This document shows, piece by piece, positions 35,798 to 44,506 of a stretch of 64,000 nt of DNA. The stretch's first letter is position 1. The number at the start of each line of letters is the position of its first letter. Source of the DNA: Vibrio sp. ED004 (GTDB taxonomy: Bacteria; Pseudomonadota; Gammaproteobacteria; Enterobacterales; Vibrionaceae); the NCBI RefSeq assembly GCF_023206395.1, contig NZ_CP066149.1:3791890-3855889 (forward strand), in the 5' to 3' direction. Below the pieces are notes generated by a model, which saw nothing but the letters and a program-made list of their open reading frames with translations, had not been told where the DNA came from and did no database searches. Made by a program: the position numbers and the translations under genes.

Positions 35798-37594
35798 ATG
35801 AACAATTCAGAAGACACTATTAGCCGTTCTTGGTTAATAACTCAAGTAAAAAAACACAAGTCCAAATTACTGTTTGCTAACATTATTGCCATACTTGCAA
35901 CTCTCATCAGTGTCCCTATCCCGTTGCTCATGCCATTAATGGTTGATGAAGTATTACTTGATAAGCCGGCTTCTGGCTTAGATATGATGAACCACCTACT
36001 TCCAACATCGTTGCAGACACCCACTGGCTATATTGCACTGACTTTGTTGTTAGTCATTATCATGCGTACCGTTAGCCAAGCGTTGAACATTCTACAAGGG
36101 CGACAATTTACACTTGTCTCCAAAACAATTACCTATCAAATGCGTAGCAAGATGATAGATAAGCTTGGTCGCATCAGTATTAGACAATACGAGACCAAGG
36201 GCAGCGGCGGCATTAATGCTCACCTAATTACAGACATAGAGACAATCGATAAGTTCATTGGCTCAACGCTTTCTAAGTTTCTCATCAGCTTTTTAACAGT
36301 GTTCGGCACTGCGATCGTGTTGTTATGGTTAGAGTGGCGTTTAGGATTGTTCATTCTACTGGTCAATCCTGTTGTTATTTATTTCTCTCGTAAACTAGGC
36401 AGCAAGGTTAAACACCTTAAAAAGTACGAGAACCAATCTTTCGAACGCTTTCAGAATCGCTTGGTGGAAACCTTAGATGGCATTTATCAGCTACGTGCTG
36501 CCAATAAAGAACGAATCTTCCTAGATGAATTGAAGGTTCAAGCGAACCAAGTAAGAATCGATGCCGATAAATACGCATGGCAATCGGAAGCTGCCGGGCG
36601 CGTGTCGTTTCTGCTCTTTCTGTTGGGCTTTGAACTTTTCCGCGCTGTCGCGATGTTAATGGTGCTATTCAGTGACTTAACCATCGGTCAAATCTTCGCG
36701 GTGTTCGGTTACTTGTGGTTTATGTTGGGCCCGGTTCAAGAGCTGCTAGGGATTCAATTCTCTTGGTATAGCGCGAAAGCGGCACTACAACGAATCAATG
36801 ATCTTCTGAAGTTAGAAGAAGAGCATCGTCCAGTAAGTAAAGTGAACCCTTTCAATGAAAACCAAGAAGTGACAGTAGACATAGAAAACGTTACATTCTC
36901 TTACACATTAGAAAACACTGTTTTAAATAGCCTATCACTGCACATCCCTGCTGGGAAAAAGGTCGCTCTGGTGGGTGCGAGTGGTGGCGGTAAGTCTACA
37001 TTAATCCAATTGCTGATTGGGGTTTATCAAGCCGACTCAGGTTGTATACGCTATAACGGAGAAAAGACTGACGACATCAGTTTTGATATTATTCGCAATG
37101 AAATTGCCGTTGTTTTACAACAACCTATACTCTTTAACGACACATTGAGGCATAATCTGACCCTTGGCGCTGAATACGATGAAATGTCGCTATGGCGTGC
37201 GCTTGAAGTCTCTCAAATGCAAGATGTTATCAAGCAACTGAGTAATGGCTTGGATACACAAATTGGTAGGAACGGGGTTCGACTGTCTGGCGGTCAACGA
37301 CAACGCTTAGCAATAGCCCGTATGGTGCTGAGCAATCCTAAGTTTGTTATTCTTGACGAAGCGACCTCCGCACTGGATACAGCCACAGAGTCGGCACTGC
37401 ATAAAGCTCTAAGCGAGTTTTTGAAAGATCGCACAACTTTGATAGTGGCTCATCGATTATCAGCGGTGAAACAAGCCGATCTAATCTATGTTTTAGAAGA
37501 TGGGCAAGTCACACAGACGGGAACACATGGTGAATTGGTTGAACAACAAGGACTTTATCAAACACTCTACGGCAGTGTGCAATCGCACGCCTGA
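35798..37594 (+). CDS. ABC exporter, fused permease and ATPase
   Basis: 598 residues. Six predicted transmembrane helices fill roughly residues 20-310 (type-IV exporter fold), followed by one nucleotide-binding domain: Walker A GASGGGKST (about 393-401), signature LSGGQRQRLA (about 495), Walker B FVILDEATSALD (about 515). The half-size organisation implies a homodimer of the MsbA/lipid-drug exporter class; the cargo cannot be read from sequence. It lies between msrC and letA, but the 66 bp to letA and letA's own ribosome-binding site leave operon membership open. Confidence 0.85.
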   Translation: MNNSEDTISRSWLITQVKKHKSKLLFANIIAILATLISVPIPLLMPLMVDEVLLDKPASGLDMMNHLLPTSLQTPTGYIALTLLLVIIMRTVSQALNILQGRQFTLVSKTITYQMRSKMIDKLGRISIRQYETKGSGGINAHLITDIETIDKFIGSTLSKFLISFLTVFGTAIVLLWLEWRLGLFILLVNPVVIYFSRKLGSKVKHLKKYENQSFERFQNRLVETLDGIYQLRAANKERIFLDELKVQANQVRIDADKYAWQSEAAGRVSFLLFLLGFELFRAVAMLMVLFSDLTIGQIFAVFGYLWFMLGPVQELLGIQFSWYSAKAALQRINDLLKLEEEHRPVSKVNPFNENQEVTVDIENVTFSYTLENTVLNSLSLHIPAGKKVALVGASGGGKSTLIQLLIGVYQADSGCIRYNGEKTDDISFDIIRNEIAVVLQQPILFNDTLRHNLTLGAEYDEMSLWRALEVSQMQDVIKQLSNGLDTQIGRNGVRLSGGQRQRLAIARMVLSNPKFVILDEATSALDTATESALHKALSEFLKDRTTLIVAHRLSAVKQADLIYVLEDGQVTQTGTHGELVEQQGLYQTLYGSVQSHA

Positions 37595-37660
37595 TGTTTG
37601 TGGTTCTGAGTCTTTAAGTCGGGCATCGAGCCTGACTAACGTTTCAACTTGGGAGGTCGA

Positions 37661-38932
37661 GTGACCTCCCCATCCGTTACTAACCCTTTATCAACTAAGC
37701 ATCAATGCGATAGCAGCTCAGTGCGCCTTTGTCAGGGCTGCGAACTTCCCGTCGATAAAATGGACATTCCTTTAGGGAAATCCGCTTATTGCCCAAGATG
37801 CGGCACTCAGCTTTATAGAGGTGGCACACCTAGCCTGTCTGGGAACCTAGCAATCGCCGTCACTTGTTTGTTGCTATTTATCCCTTCTCACTTTTTCGAT
37901 TTCATTAGCATCCGCCTAATTGGGGTGATGATACCTGCAACTCTGCCATCTGGTGTGTTTACCTTAATGGGTGAAGGCTTCCCGCTACTTGGTTTGTTAA
38001 TCTTATTCTGTAGTTCCATCGCACCCTTGCTGGTTTGCAATTCTGTACTTATCAGCCACCTATCACTTCGCTTCGGACTCTTTACGCCGTTTCGCTATTC
38101 ATTAGCTATTATCCAAACCCTAAAGCATTGGATGATGTTGGATGTGTTCTTAGTGAGCGTGGCCATCTCGTGCTTTAAGCTACAAGACTATTCAGACATC
38201 TTTGTTGGTCCCGGTTTGATTGGACTCATTCTGCTGCAACTATTTAGCGTGCTATTAGTTAGCCGCATTAGTGTAAGGCGTTATTGGGAAGCGTGGGCTA
38301 AAGAATCTGATTACGAGTTTGCCGAAACCAAGAACGTTCATTGTCATAACTGCCACCTTTCTCAACCTGAAGGCGATAGTTGCGTTCGTTGTCATCACGA
38401 CCTCTATCACCGCAAGCCTTACTCGATTCAAAAGACATGGGCATTGTTGTTTGCCGCGTCAGTAGCCATTGTGCCTGCCAACGTCATTCCTATTTCGATT
38501 CTAATTACTAACGGGCAAAGGCTCGAAGATACGATTATCTCCGGTGTTGCATCTCTGATTAACAGCGATATGTATGGTATTGCGATAATCATCTTCGTGG
38601 CGAGTATTGTCGTCCCAGTAGCAAAAATCCTTGGACTGGCTTACATCTTGATTTGTATTCAGATGAAGCGAGCGCTTTACCACAGGCAACGAATGATCGT
38701 CTATTTCATCGTGAAATGGGTAGGAAAGTGGTCCGTGATGGATCTGTTCGTTATTTCGATCATGATGACATTGGTCGACCGTGGACAAATTTTAAACTTC
38801 ACACCAGGTTATGGTGCAGTCGCTTTCGGCGTTGTTGTTGTTCTAACAATGCTGGCCGCGGAAAGCTTAGATCCTAGGCTAATTTGGGATAACTATACCT
38901 CTAAAGATGAGTCAGTGAATGAACAACAATAA
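37661..38932 (+). CDS. letA: Inner-membrane LetA (YebS/PqiA family)
   Basis: 423 residues from the GTG at 37661, which has GGGAGG just upstream; an in-frame TTG at 37649 is inside that site. Two zinc-ribbon modules: CQGC with CPRC near the N-terminus and CHNC with CVRC near the middle. Each is followed by a block of four or so transmembrane helices, the PqiA duplication. LetA works with the MCE tunnel LetB to move lipids between inner and outer membranes. The 14-bp overlap with letB indicates coupled translation. Confidence 0.9.
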   Translation: MTSPSVTNPLSTKHQCDSSSVRLCQGCELPVDKMDIPLGKSAYCPRCGTQLYRGGTPSLSGNLAIAVTCLLLFIPSHFFDFISIRLIGVMIPATLPSGVFTLMGEGFPLLGLLILFCSSIAPLLVCNSVLISHLSLRFGLFTPFRYSLAIIQTLKHWMMLDVFLVSVAISCFKLQDYSDIFVGPGLIGLILLQLFSVLLVSRISVRRYWEAWAKESDYEFAETKNVHCHNCHLSQPEGDSCVRCHHDLYHRKPYSIQKTWALLFAASVAIVPANVIPISILITNGQRLEDTIISGVASLINSDMYGIAIIIFVASIVVPVAKILGLAYILICIQMKRALYHRQRMIVYFIVKWVGKWSVMDLFVISIMMTLVDRGQILNFTPGYGAVAFGVVVVLTMLAAESLDPRLIWDNYTSKDESVNEQQ

Positions 38933-41585
38933 CCAATCACAAACGTCATATTCACCAGAAGTTAGGAAAAACAAAGGCATCTCACCTTTGTGGATTCTGC
39001 CAATACTTACCGTCGCTCTCGCCGGTTGGTTGGTAATGAAGTCGGTTCACGATGCTGGGCAACGTGTGCAGATCTACTTCTCGGATGCGGCAGGGTTAAT
39101 CGCAGGACGCACCACCATTCGCTACCAAGGCTTAGAGGTAGGTATGGTTCGTGACATCACGCTATCCAAAGACCTGTCCAATATTTACGTTGATGCTGAT
39201 ATCTACCCTGAAGCTAAAAAGCTGCTTTCGAAAGGTACACGCTTCTGGTTGGTTAAACCGACAGCAAGCTTATCGGGCATCTCTGGTTTAGACGCGTTGG
39301 TTTCGGGTAACTACATTGCCATTCACCCTAGTGAAACGAAACAGGAGCCAGAAACGGTTTTCCAAGCCTTGGAATCATCTCCTTCTGACTTACTCGCTTC
39401 TGAAGGTTTGAATATCTCACTGACGACCAAAGACCTAGGTGGCGTGTCGGTTGGCTCTCAAATCGTTTATCGCAAAATCCCGATTGGTGAGGTCTATAAC
39501 TACCAGCTCAACGAAAACGGTAAGTCAGTAACGATTCAGGCTGCGATTAAAGACGAATACAGCCATATCATCACTGACCAAAGCCGTTTTTGGAATGTGA
39601 GCGGTTTAGGCGCAAGTATCGGGTTCTCTGGCGTTGATGTCCGCTTAGAAAGTCTCAGTGCCCTCTTAGGTGGTTCTATCGCTGTAGACTCGCCAGGAGA
39701 TGGTCAGCCAGTAGAAATGAATACTAAGTTCAAGCTCTACCCTGATCTGAAAACAGCGGGTCGTGGTATTTCAATTAAGATTGCGGTTCCTGATGACAAT
39801 AAGATCAGTGCGACAGGTGCTCCAATCATGTATCGCGGTATCGAAATCGGTCAAATTACCGATTTATCGTTAAGCGAAGGTCGTGAGCACGTGGTTGCTT
39901 CAGCTGCAATCCAACCTGCATTCAGTGACTTCTTAAACAGTGGCAGTAAATTCGTTCTTGAAGAAGCCGAGCTATCACTGACTGGTATGAAGAACATCGC
40001 CAACTTGGTCACAGGTAACTTCTTAACTTTGGTACCCGGTGAAGGTGAAAAAGCGCGTCGCTTTACTGCGATTCGCCAAACCGAATACAGCCAAGAACAA
40101 GAGAAATCAGTCGCGATTCGCCTAACTTCAAACAATTCATTCGGCTTGGATGTTGGTACCCAACTGCTTTACAAAGGTATTGCGGTCGGCTCAATTATCA
40201 AAGTGGGCTTGGTTGATGGCGTAGGTACAGGCAGCGACAAACACGAAGTCTTCATGGATGCGTTGATCGACAATGAATACGCGCACCTTATCAAAAGTAA
40301 CAACCGATTCTTCGTTACTGGCAGCGCAACCGCTGAGTTAACAGAATCGGGTCTAAGTGTGACCGTTCCACCAGCCAAACAGCTTTTAACAGGCTCAATC
40401 AGCTTTGTAAGTGAAGGCAAAGATCAGGCTAGAGGTAATTACCAACTGTTCCAAAGTAAATCACTGGCCGAGATAGCGAAGTTCAACCAATCAGGTTCTA
40501 AAACGCTGTCGTTGTTTGCAAGTGAGTTACCTTCGATTTCTAAAGGCAGTCCACTACTCTACCGTAACCTTCAAGTGGGTAGCATTTCAGATTTCCAACT
40601 GGCTGATGGTGGCGTGAGAATTAAAGTCACGATTGAAAACCGCTACACACACTTAATCAATAAGCACACAGTTTTTTGGAACCGTTCAGGTGTTGAAGTT
40701 GATGCGTCTTTATCTGGAATCAGCATCAAAGCGGCACCAGTAAAAACACTGATTCAAGGTGGCATTGCGTTTGATTCACTACCGGGTATCGACAACAAAC
40801 TGGGCGATGTGTGGAAGCTTTACAACGATTCGAAATCAGCTCGTAAATTCGGTCGTGCAGTTACTATCACCTCTTCTGGCGATCAAGAAGTCAGCAAGGG
40901 CATGCCGATCAAATACCAAGGTGTGACAGTGGGCGAAGTCACTTTGGTTATTCCTATCTTTAACAAGGGCGGTATTGAAATCACAGCTCGTATTCTGCCG
41001 GAATATGTTGAGAAAATTGCCGTCGCGGATAGCCACTTCTGGGTAGCCGAACCAGAAATCGGTTTGAACGGGATTAAGAATGTGTCGTCTCTGATTTCTA
41101 AGCACATTAAAGTTGAGCCGGGGAACGGAAGTAAAACCACGGCATTCAAGTTGAGCAGCGGCCCAGTACAACCTGAAGGCAAGATATTCACCCTACAAAG
41201 TGAAAGTCGCGGTTCAGTGTCAGAAGGCACACCAGTGCTGTTCCGAGAGTTAGAAATTGGTTCTGTGATTGACGTACAGCTTGGCGAATTTGCAGACCGT
41301 ATTATCTCTACGATTCAGATAAAACCAGAGTTCGCTTACCTGATTCGCTCAAACAGCGTGTTCTGGAATGTGTCTGGTGTTGATGTGTCTATCGGCTTGT
41401 CTGGCGCGAACATTAAAGCAGGCACTGTCGATAGCCTGATTCGAGGCGGCATCACCTTCTCAACGCCACCAACCGATGAATTACAACCGTTGGCAAAAGA
41501 AGATCAGTCTTTCTACTTATATCCTAAAGCCGAAGACGAGTGGAAATCGTGGAGAACCGCGATTCCACGCCCTCAGAGCAATTAG
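38919..41585 (+). CDS. letB: MCE lipid-transport tunnel protein LetB (YebT), seven MCE domains
   Basis: 888 residues (877 in E. coli). One N-terminal transmembrane helix (LWILPILTVALAGWLVMKS), then seven MCE repeats. Each can be counted from its core motif: TTIRYQGLEVG, SQIVYRKIPIG, APIMYRGIEIG, TQLLYKGIAVG, SPLLYRNLQVG, MPIKYQGVTVG and TPVLFRELEIG. LetB hexamers stack these rings into a tube spanning the periplasm for lipid transport. The count equals that of E. coli LetB, so the tunnel length should be the same. Own terminator. Confidence 0.94.
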   Translation: MNNNNQSQTSYSPEVRKNKGISPLWILPILTVALAGWLVMKSVHDAGQRVQIYFSDAAGLIAGRTTIRYQGLEVGMVRDITLSKDLSNIYVDADIYPEAKKLLSKGTRFWLVKPTASLSGISGLDALVSGNYIAIHPSETKQEPETVFQALESSPSDLLASEGLNISLTTKDLGGVSVGSQIVYRKIPIGEVYNYQLNENGKSVTIQAAIKDEYSHIITDQSRFWNVSGLGASIGFSGVDVRLESLSALLGGSIAVDSPGDGQPVEMNTKFKLYPDLKTAGRGISIKIAVPDDNKISATGAPIMYRGIEIGQITDLSLSEGREHVVASAAIQPAFSDFLNSGSKFVLEEAELSLTGMKNIANLVTGNFLTLVPGEGEKARRFTAIRQTEYSQEQEKSVAIRLTSNNSFGLDVGTQLLYKGIAVGSIIKVGLVDGVGTGSDKHEVFMDALIDNEYAHLIKSNNRFFVTGSATAELTESGLSVTVPPAKQLLTGSISFVSEGKDQARGNYQLFQSKSLAEIAKFNQSGSKTLSLFASELPSISKGSPLLYRNLQVGSISDFQLADGGVRIKVTIENRYTHLINKHTVFWNRSGVEVDASLSGISIKAAPVKTLIQGGIAFDSLPGIDNKLGDVWKLYNDSKSARKFGRAVTITSSGDQEVSKGMPIKYQGVTVGEVTLVIPIFNKGGIEITARILPEYVEKIAVADSHFWVAEPEIGLNGIKNVSSLISKHIKVEPGNGSKTTAFKLSSGPVQPEGKIFTLQSESRGSVSEGTPVLFRELEIGSVIDVQLGEFADRIISTIQIKPEFAYLIRSNSVFWNVSGVDVSIGLSGANIKAGTVDSLIRGGITFSTPPTDELQPLAKEDQSFYLYPKAEDEWKSWRTAIPRPQSN

Positions 41586-41587
41586 AT

Positions 41588-41615
41588 ACTTAGGCACTTA
41601 GGCACTTAGGCACTT
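41588..41615. repeat. Short tandem repeat after letB
   Basis: ACTTAGGC repeated three times plus a partial fourth unit, in the letB-rsmF gap. Probably slippage-derived; no function evident. Confidence 0.6.
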
Positions 41616-41670
41616 AAAGCAACTAGCCATGGCTTCTGCTTTCTTAGCAGATAACCAAGGATTCACTTGT

Positions 41671-41698
41671 AAAATGCAGCCATTGGGCTGCATTTTTA
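41671..41698 (+). terminator. Terminator of letAB
   Basis: AATGCAGC (41673-41680), 6-nt loop, GCTGCATT (41687-41694), then TTTATT. Confidence 0.75.
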
Positions 41699-41779
41699 TT
41701 GTTTCAAGCAAATTTGGTTTAGGACAATCTCATTTTGCTTTAAACTGCGCGCATTAATGCTATAAATCGAGATACCCTT

Positions 41780-43201
41780 TTGCACGCTAACGTATATATC
41801 CCAGAAGAATTCCTAACTCACATTGAAGGCATCATGCCAAGCCATCTAGACATGGCTTCGTTTGTCGCTTCTTGTCAAAAGCCACTTCGTAAAAGTATTC
41901 GAGTGAACACTCTCAAGATCACTGTTGAAGACTTTCTGGTGCGCGCGAAAGATAAAGGTTGGGAACTGGAACCAGTACCTTGGTGTGAAACGGGTTTTTG
42001 GATCACGGCCGATGAAACTGAAGCGCCACTAGGTAATACTGCCGAGCACATGTCTGGCTTGTTCTACATCCAAGAAGCCAGTTCAATGATGCCACCTTCG
42101 GCACTATTCCAAGGCGAAGAAAACTACCAAGCAGTGCTAGATACGGCTGCGGCTCCAGGCTCTAAAACCACACAGATTGCAGCACTCATGAATAACCGTG
42201 GCGTGTTGGTTGCAAATGAATACGCAGCAAGCCGAGTAAAAGTACTTCACGCCAACATCGAACGTTGTGGTGTGCGTAATGCTGCACTGAGCAACTTTGA
42301 CGGCCGTGTATTTGGTGGATGGCTACCAGAACAATTCGATGCTGTGTTGTTAGACGCACCCTGCTCTGGCGAAGGCACAATACGTAAAGACGCCGACGCA
42401 ATGAAGAACTGGACTTATCAATCTGTAGTCGACATTGCAGATACCCAAAAAGACCTCATCGAAAGTGCATTCCACGCCCTTAAGCCTAATGGTGTTCTGG
42501 TTTACTCAACGTGTACGTTAAGCACGGAAGAGAACCAACAAGTGTGTCATCACCTAAAGGAAACCTTTGGTGACGCGGTTGAATTCGAATCTCTGGAATC
42601 GCTATTCGACAATGCGAAAGCAACTACAACAGAAGAAGGCTTCTTACACATTTTCCCTCAGGTTTATGACTCTGAAGGCTTCTTCGTTGCACGTATTCGC
42701 AAGCTGGCGTCTGTAACTCCGCCAGAAGTGAAAAAGCGCTTGGGTAAGTTTCCATTTGAGAAAGCATCGAAGAAAGCACAACAAGAAGTGGCTGAACAGC
42801 TTTCAAGTGCGCTAGATATCGAATTACCAAGTGATACTCAGGTATGGATACGTGACAAAGATGTATGGTTATTCCCTGAAGCGTTGGAGCCGATGATTGG
42901 TGAGTTCCGCTTCTCACGCATGGGCATCAAGATCGCAGAAACTCATAAAAAAGGCTACCGCTGGCAACACCAAGTGGCGACCACCCTCGCAACAGGCAAC
43001 GAAAACAACATTGTTGAGCTAACGATTGAAGATGCTCGCGAATGGTTCATGGGACGAGATGTTCGCCCTGAAGGTCTATCAGGTAAAGGCGAAGTACTGG
43101 TTAAATACAACGGTGCGATCATTGGCCTTGGTAAATGGGTTGGCAACCGAGTTAAGAACGGTTTACCACGTGAGCTAGTGCGCGATAAGAACCTGTTTTA
43201 G
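41780..43201 (+). CDS. rsmF: 16S rRNA m5C1407 methyltransferase RsmF
   Basis: 473 residues (479 in E. coli), with a TTG start (MHANVYIPEEFLT) matching the E. coli N-terminus in register. SAM-binding AAPGSKTTQIA, catalytic cysteine motif LLDAPCSGEG, and the second conserved cysteine in VYSTCTLSTEEN, the two-Cys arrangement of RsmF/NOP2 enzymes. The C-terminal PUA-like domain (GYRWQHQ, then GLGKWVGNRVKNGLPREL) completes it. It methylates C1407 in helix 44 of 16S rRNA. It follows letAB as in E. coli. Confidence 0.95.
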   Translation: MHANVYIPEEFLTHIEGIMPSHLDMASFVASCQKPLRKSIRVNTLKITVEDFLVRAKDKGWELEPVPWCETGFWITADETEAPLGNTAEHMSGLFYIQEASSMMPPSALFQGEENYQAVLDTAAAPGSKTTQIAALMNNRGVLVANEYAASRVKVLHANIERCGVRNAALSNFDGRVFGGWLPEQFDAVLLDAPCSGEGTIRKDADAMKNWTYQSVVDIADTQKDLIESAFHALKPNGVLVYSTCTLSTEENQQVCHHLKETFGDAVEFESLESLFDNAKATTTEEGFLHIFPQVYDSEGFFVARIRKLASVTPPEVKKRLGKFPFEKASKKAQQEVAEQLSSALDIELPSDTQVWIRDKDVWLFPEALEPMIGEFRFSRMGIKIAETHKKGYRWQHQVATTLATGNENNIVELTIEDAREWFMGRDVRPEGLSGKGEVLVKYNGAIIGLGKWVGNRVKNGLPRELVRDKNLF

Positions 43202-43258
43202 CTTCTTAGCTTCTAGCACATGCTCTATCCCTGAACAGAGCTATACAGACGAATAAAC

Positions 43259-43294
43259 AAAAAGCCCAAACAACGCAGGTTGTTTGGGCTTTTT
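43259..43294 (+). terminator. Terminator of rsmF
   Basis: AAAGCCCAAACAAC, loop GCAG, GTTGTTTGGGCTTT and T run; a long perfect stem. Confidence 0.85.
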
Positions 43295-43454
43295 CTATTC
43301 AATCTGTTTTTCGGAGGGACTAACTCAGTCAACGCAAATAAAAGGTTGATGAATCAACGCTTAATTATAAAAACATCAATTCAAGTCACTATTTGCGTTA
43401 TCAAAAATCGCATATCAGAAAAATTAAACTAGACTTCAGTCTATTAGATAAACA

Positions 43455-43490
43455 ATTATAACGATTATAACGATTATAACGATTATAACG
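43455..43490. repeat. Four tandem copies of a 9-bp unit
   Basis: ATTATAACG at 43455, 43464, 43473 and 43482, then a partial ATTAGCG. Each unit contains TATAAC, close to a -10 hexamer. Confidence 0.8.
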
Positions 43491-43556
43491 ATTAGCGTAG
43501 GCTCTTCGGAGCCCTTTCCCCTAAGCCCAAACAGGAAGGTTTGGGCTTTTTTTTGA
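43491..43556 (+). ncRNA. Candidate small RNA between rsmF and the CvfB-like gene
   Basis: Downstream of the -10-like repeats come a tight hairpin GGCTC-TTCG-GAGCC (43500-43513), a single-stranded CCTTTCCCCT stretch, and a canonical terminator: AAGCCCAAA, loop CAGGAAGG, TTTGGGCTT, T8. The T tract faces the plus strand, yet rsmF already has a terminator 230 bp earlier and the next gene is convergent. A short independent transcript is the simplest reason for a second plus-strand terminator. Not matched to any known RNA family. Confidence 0.35.
43523..43556 (+). terminator. Plus-strand terminator with T8 tract
   Basis: AAGCCCAAA and TTTGGGCTT arms, loop CAGGAAGG, followed by T8. On the minus strand there is no T run, so it does not obviously serve the convergent CvfB-like gene. 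Confidence 0.8.
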
Positions 43557-43569
43557 CCGACAGACCCGC

Positions 43570-44409
43570 TTATTTAGTTAAGCGAATGCCTTCTTTGTCG
43601 ATCGAGATTTTGCCAGACTTGTACAAACCACCAATGGTCTTTTTGAACGTACCTTTACTGGTTCTGAATGCAGAGAAAATCGCATCCGGTGAAGACTTGT
43701 CATTCAATGGCAAGAAGCCACCTTTCTTTTCAAGCAGGTCTAGAATCTTAGTGCTTAGATCATCCATCTTAGCTACGCCAATCTTCTGAAGAGACAAGTC
43801 AATCTTACCGTCTTCTTCACGAATATTTTTAATGTAGCCTTTCAGAGTTTTACCGATGAACAGCTTACCGATGATGTCAGATGGGAAAATCATGCCCCAG
43901 TGCTCGCCATTCACGATTGCTTTGTAACCCAACTGGCTACGTTCAGCGATGATAAGATCCACTTGCTCGTTTTGCTTATAAGTCGCAGGCGTGTTGTCTA
44001 ACCACTTGTTGAACTTTGTTGTACCTACAATGCGGCTAGATGCTTTATCAATATATACATATACTAAGATTGACTGACCTTCGTTTAAACGGCCACGTTG
44101 CTCGCTGAAAGGAACCAGTAGGTCTTTACCTTTCACGCCCCAACTCATGAATGCGCCAGTGCTGTTTACACCTTCAACGGTCATCAAACCAAACTGCCCT
44201 ACTTGAGCAATCGGTTTTTCAGTCGTTGCAGCGATCTGGTTGTCAGAATCAATGTATAAGAAAACATCTAACTTTTGACCAATTTCAACACCTTCAGGAG
44301 TAAATCGTTTCGGCAGCAACACGGTTCCATAGTCGCTAGCGTCAAGGAATACACCGAAGTCTGCTTGTTTTACTACTTCTAAGTTGTTTATTTGACCAAT
44401 ATTAATCAT
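43570..44409 (-). CDS. CvfB-like S1-domain RNA-binding protein
   Basis: 279 residues from the ATG at 44409 (MINIGQINNLEVV), with GAGAC upstream. Three S1-like beta-barrels in a row (near 5-60, 65-130 and 145-215) end with GYIKNIREEDGKIDLSLQKIG. A C-terminal winged helix follows (TSKGTFKKTIGGLYKSGKISI). This is the CvfB/YitL family; the Staphylococcus member affects virulence-factor expression by binding RNA. It is often mislabelled as a GntR regulator. Divergent from the unknown membrane gene at 44507. Confidence 0.85.
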   Translation of the reverse strand: MINIGQINNLEVVKQADFGVFLDASDYGTVLLPKRFTPEGVEIGQKLDVFLYIDSDNQIAATTEKPIAQVGQFGLMTVEGVNSTGAFMSWGVKGKDLLVPFSEQRGRLNEGQSILVYVYIDKASSRIVGTTKFNKWLDNTPATYKQNEQVDLIIAERSQLGYKAIVNGEHWGMIFPSDIIGKLFIGKTLKGYIKNIREEDGKIDLSLQKIGVAKMDDLSTKILDLLEKKGGFLPLNDKSSPDAIFSAFRTSKGTFKKTIGGLYKSGKISIDKEGIRLTK

Positions 44410-44506
44410 CAAGATTGTCTCTACTTTAAATTTGGCGGAGATTATACGTGATCTCTGATATGCTTTCGCTAGTTTCATTCATATTTTTACATTCTAGGAG
44501 CCATCG

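Noticed and set aside
41588..41615. ACTTAGGC repeat as a regulatory iteron
   Set aside because: It lies just after the letB stop, with no partner sites; simple slippage is sufficient.
43455..43490. 9-bp tandem repeats considered as CRISPR or replication iterons
   Set aside because: Units are contiguous with no spacers and no cas or rep gene nearby.
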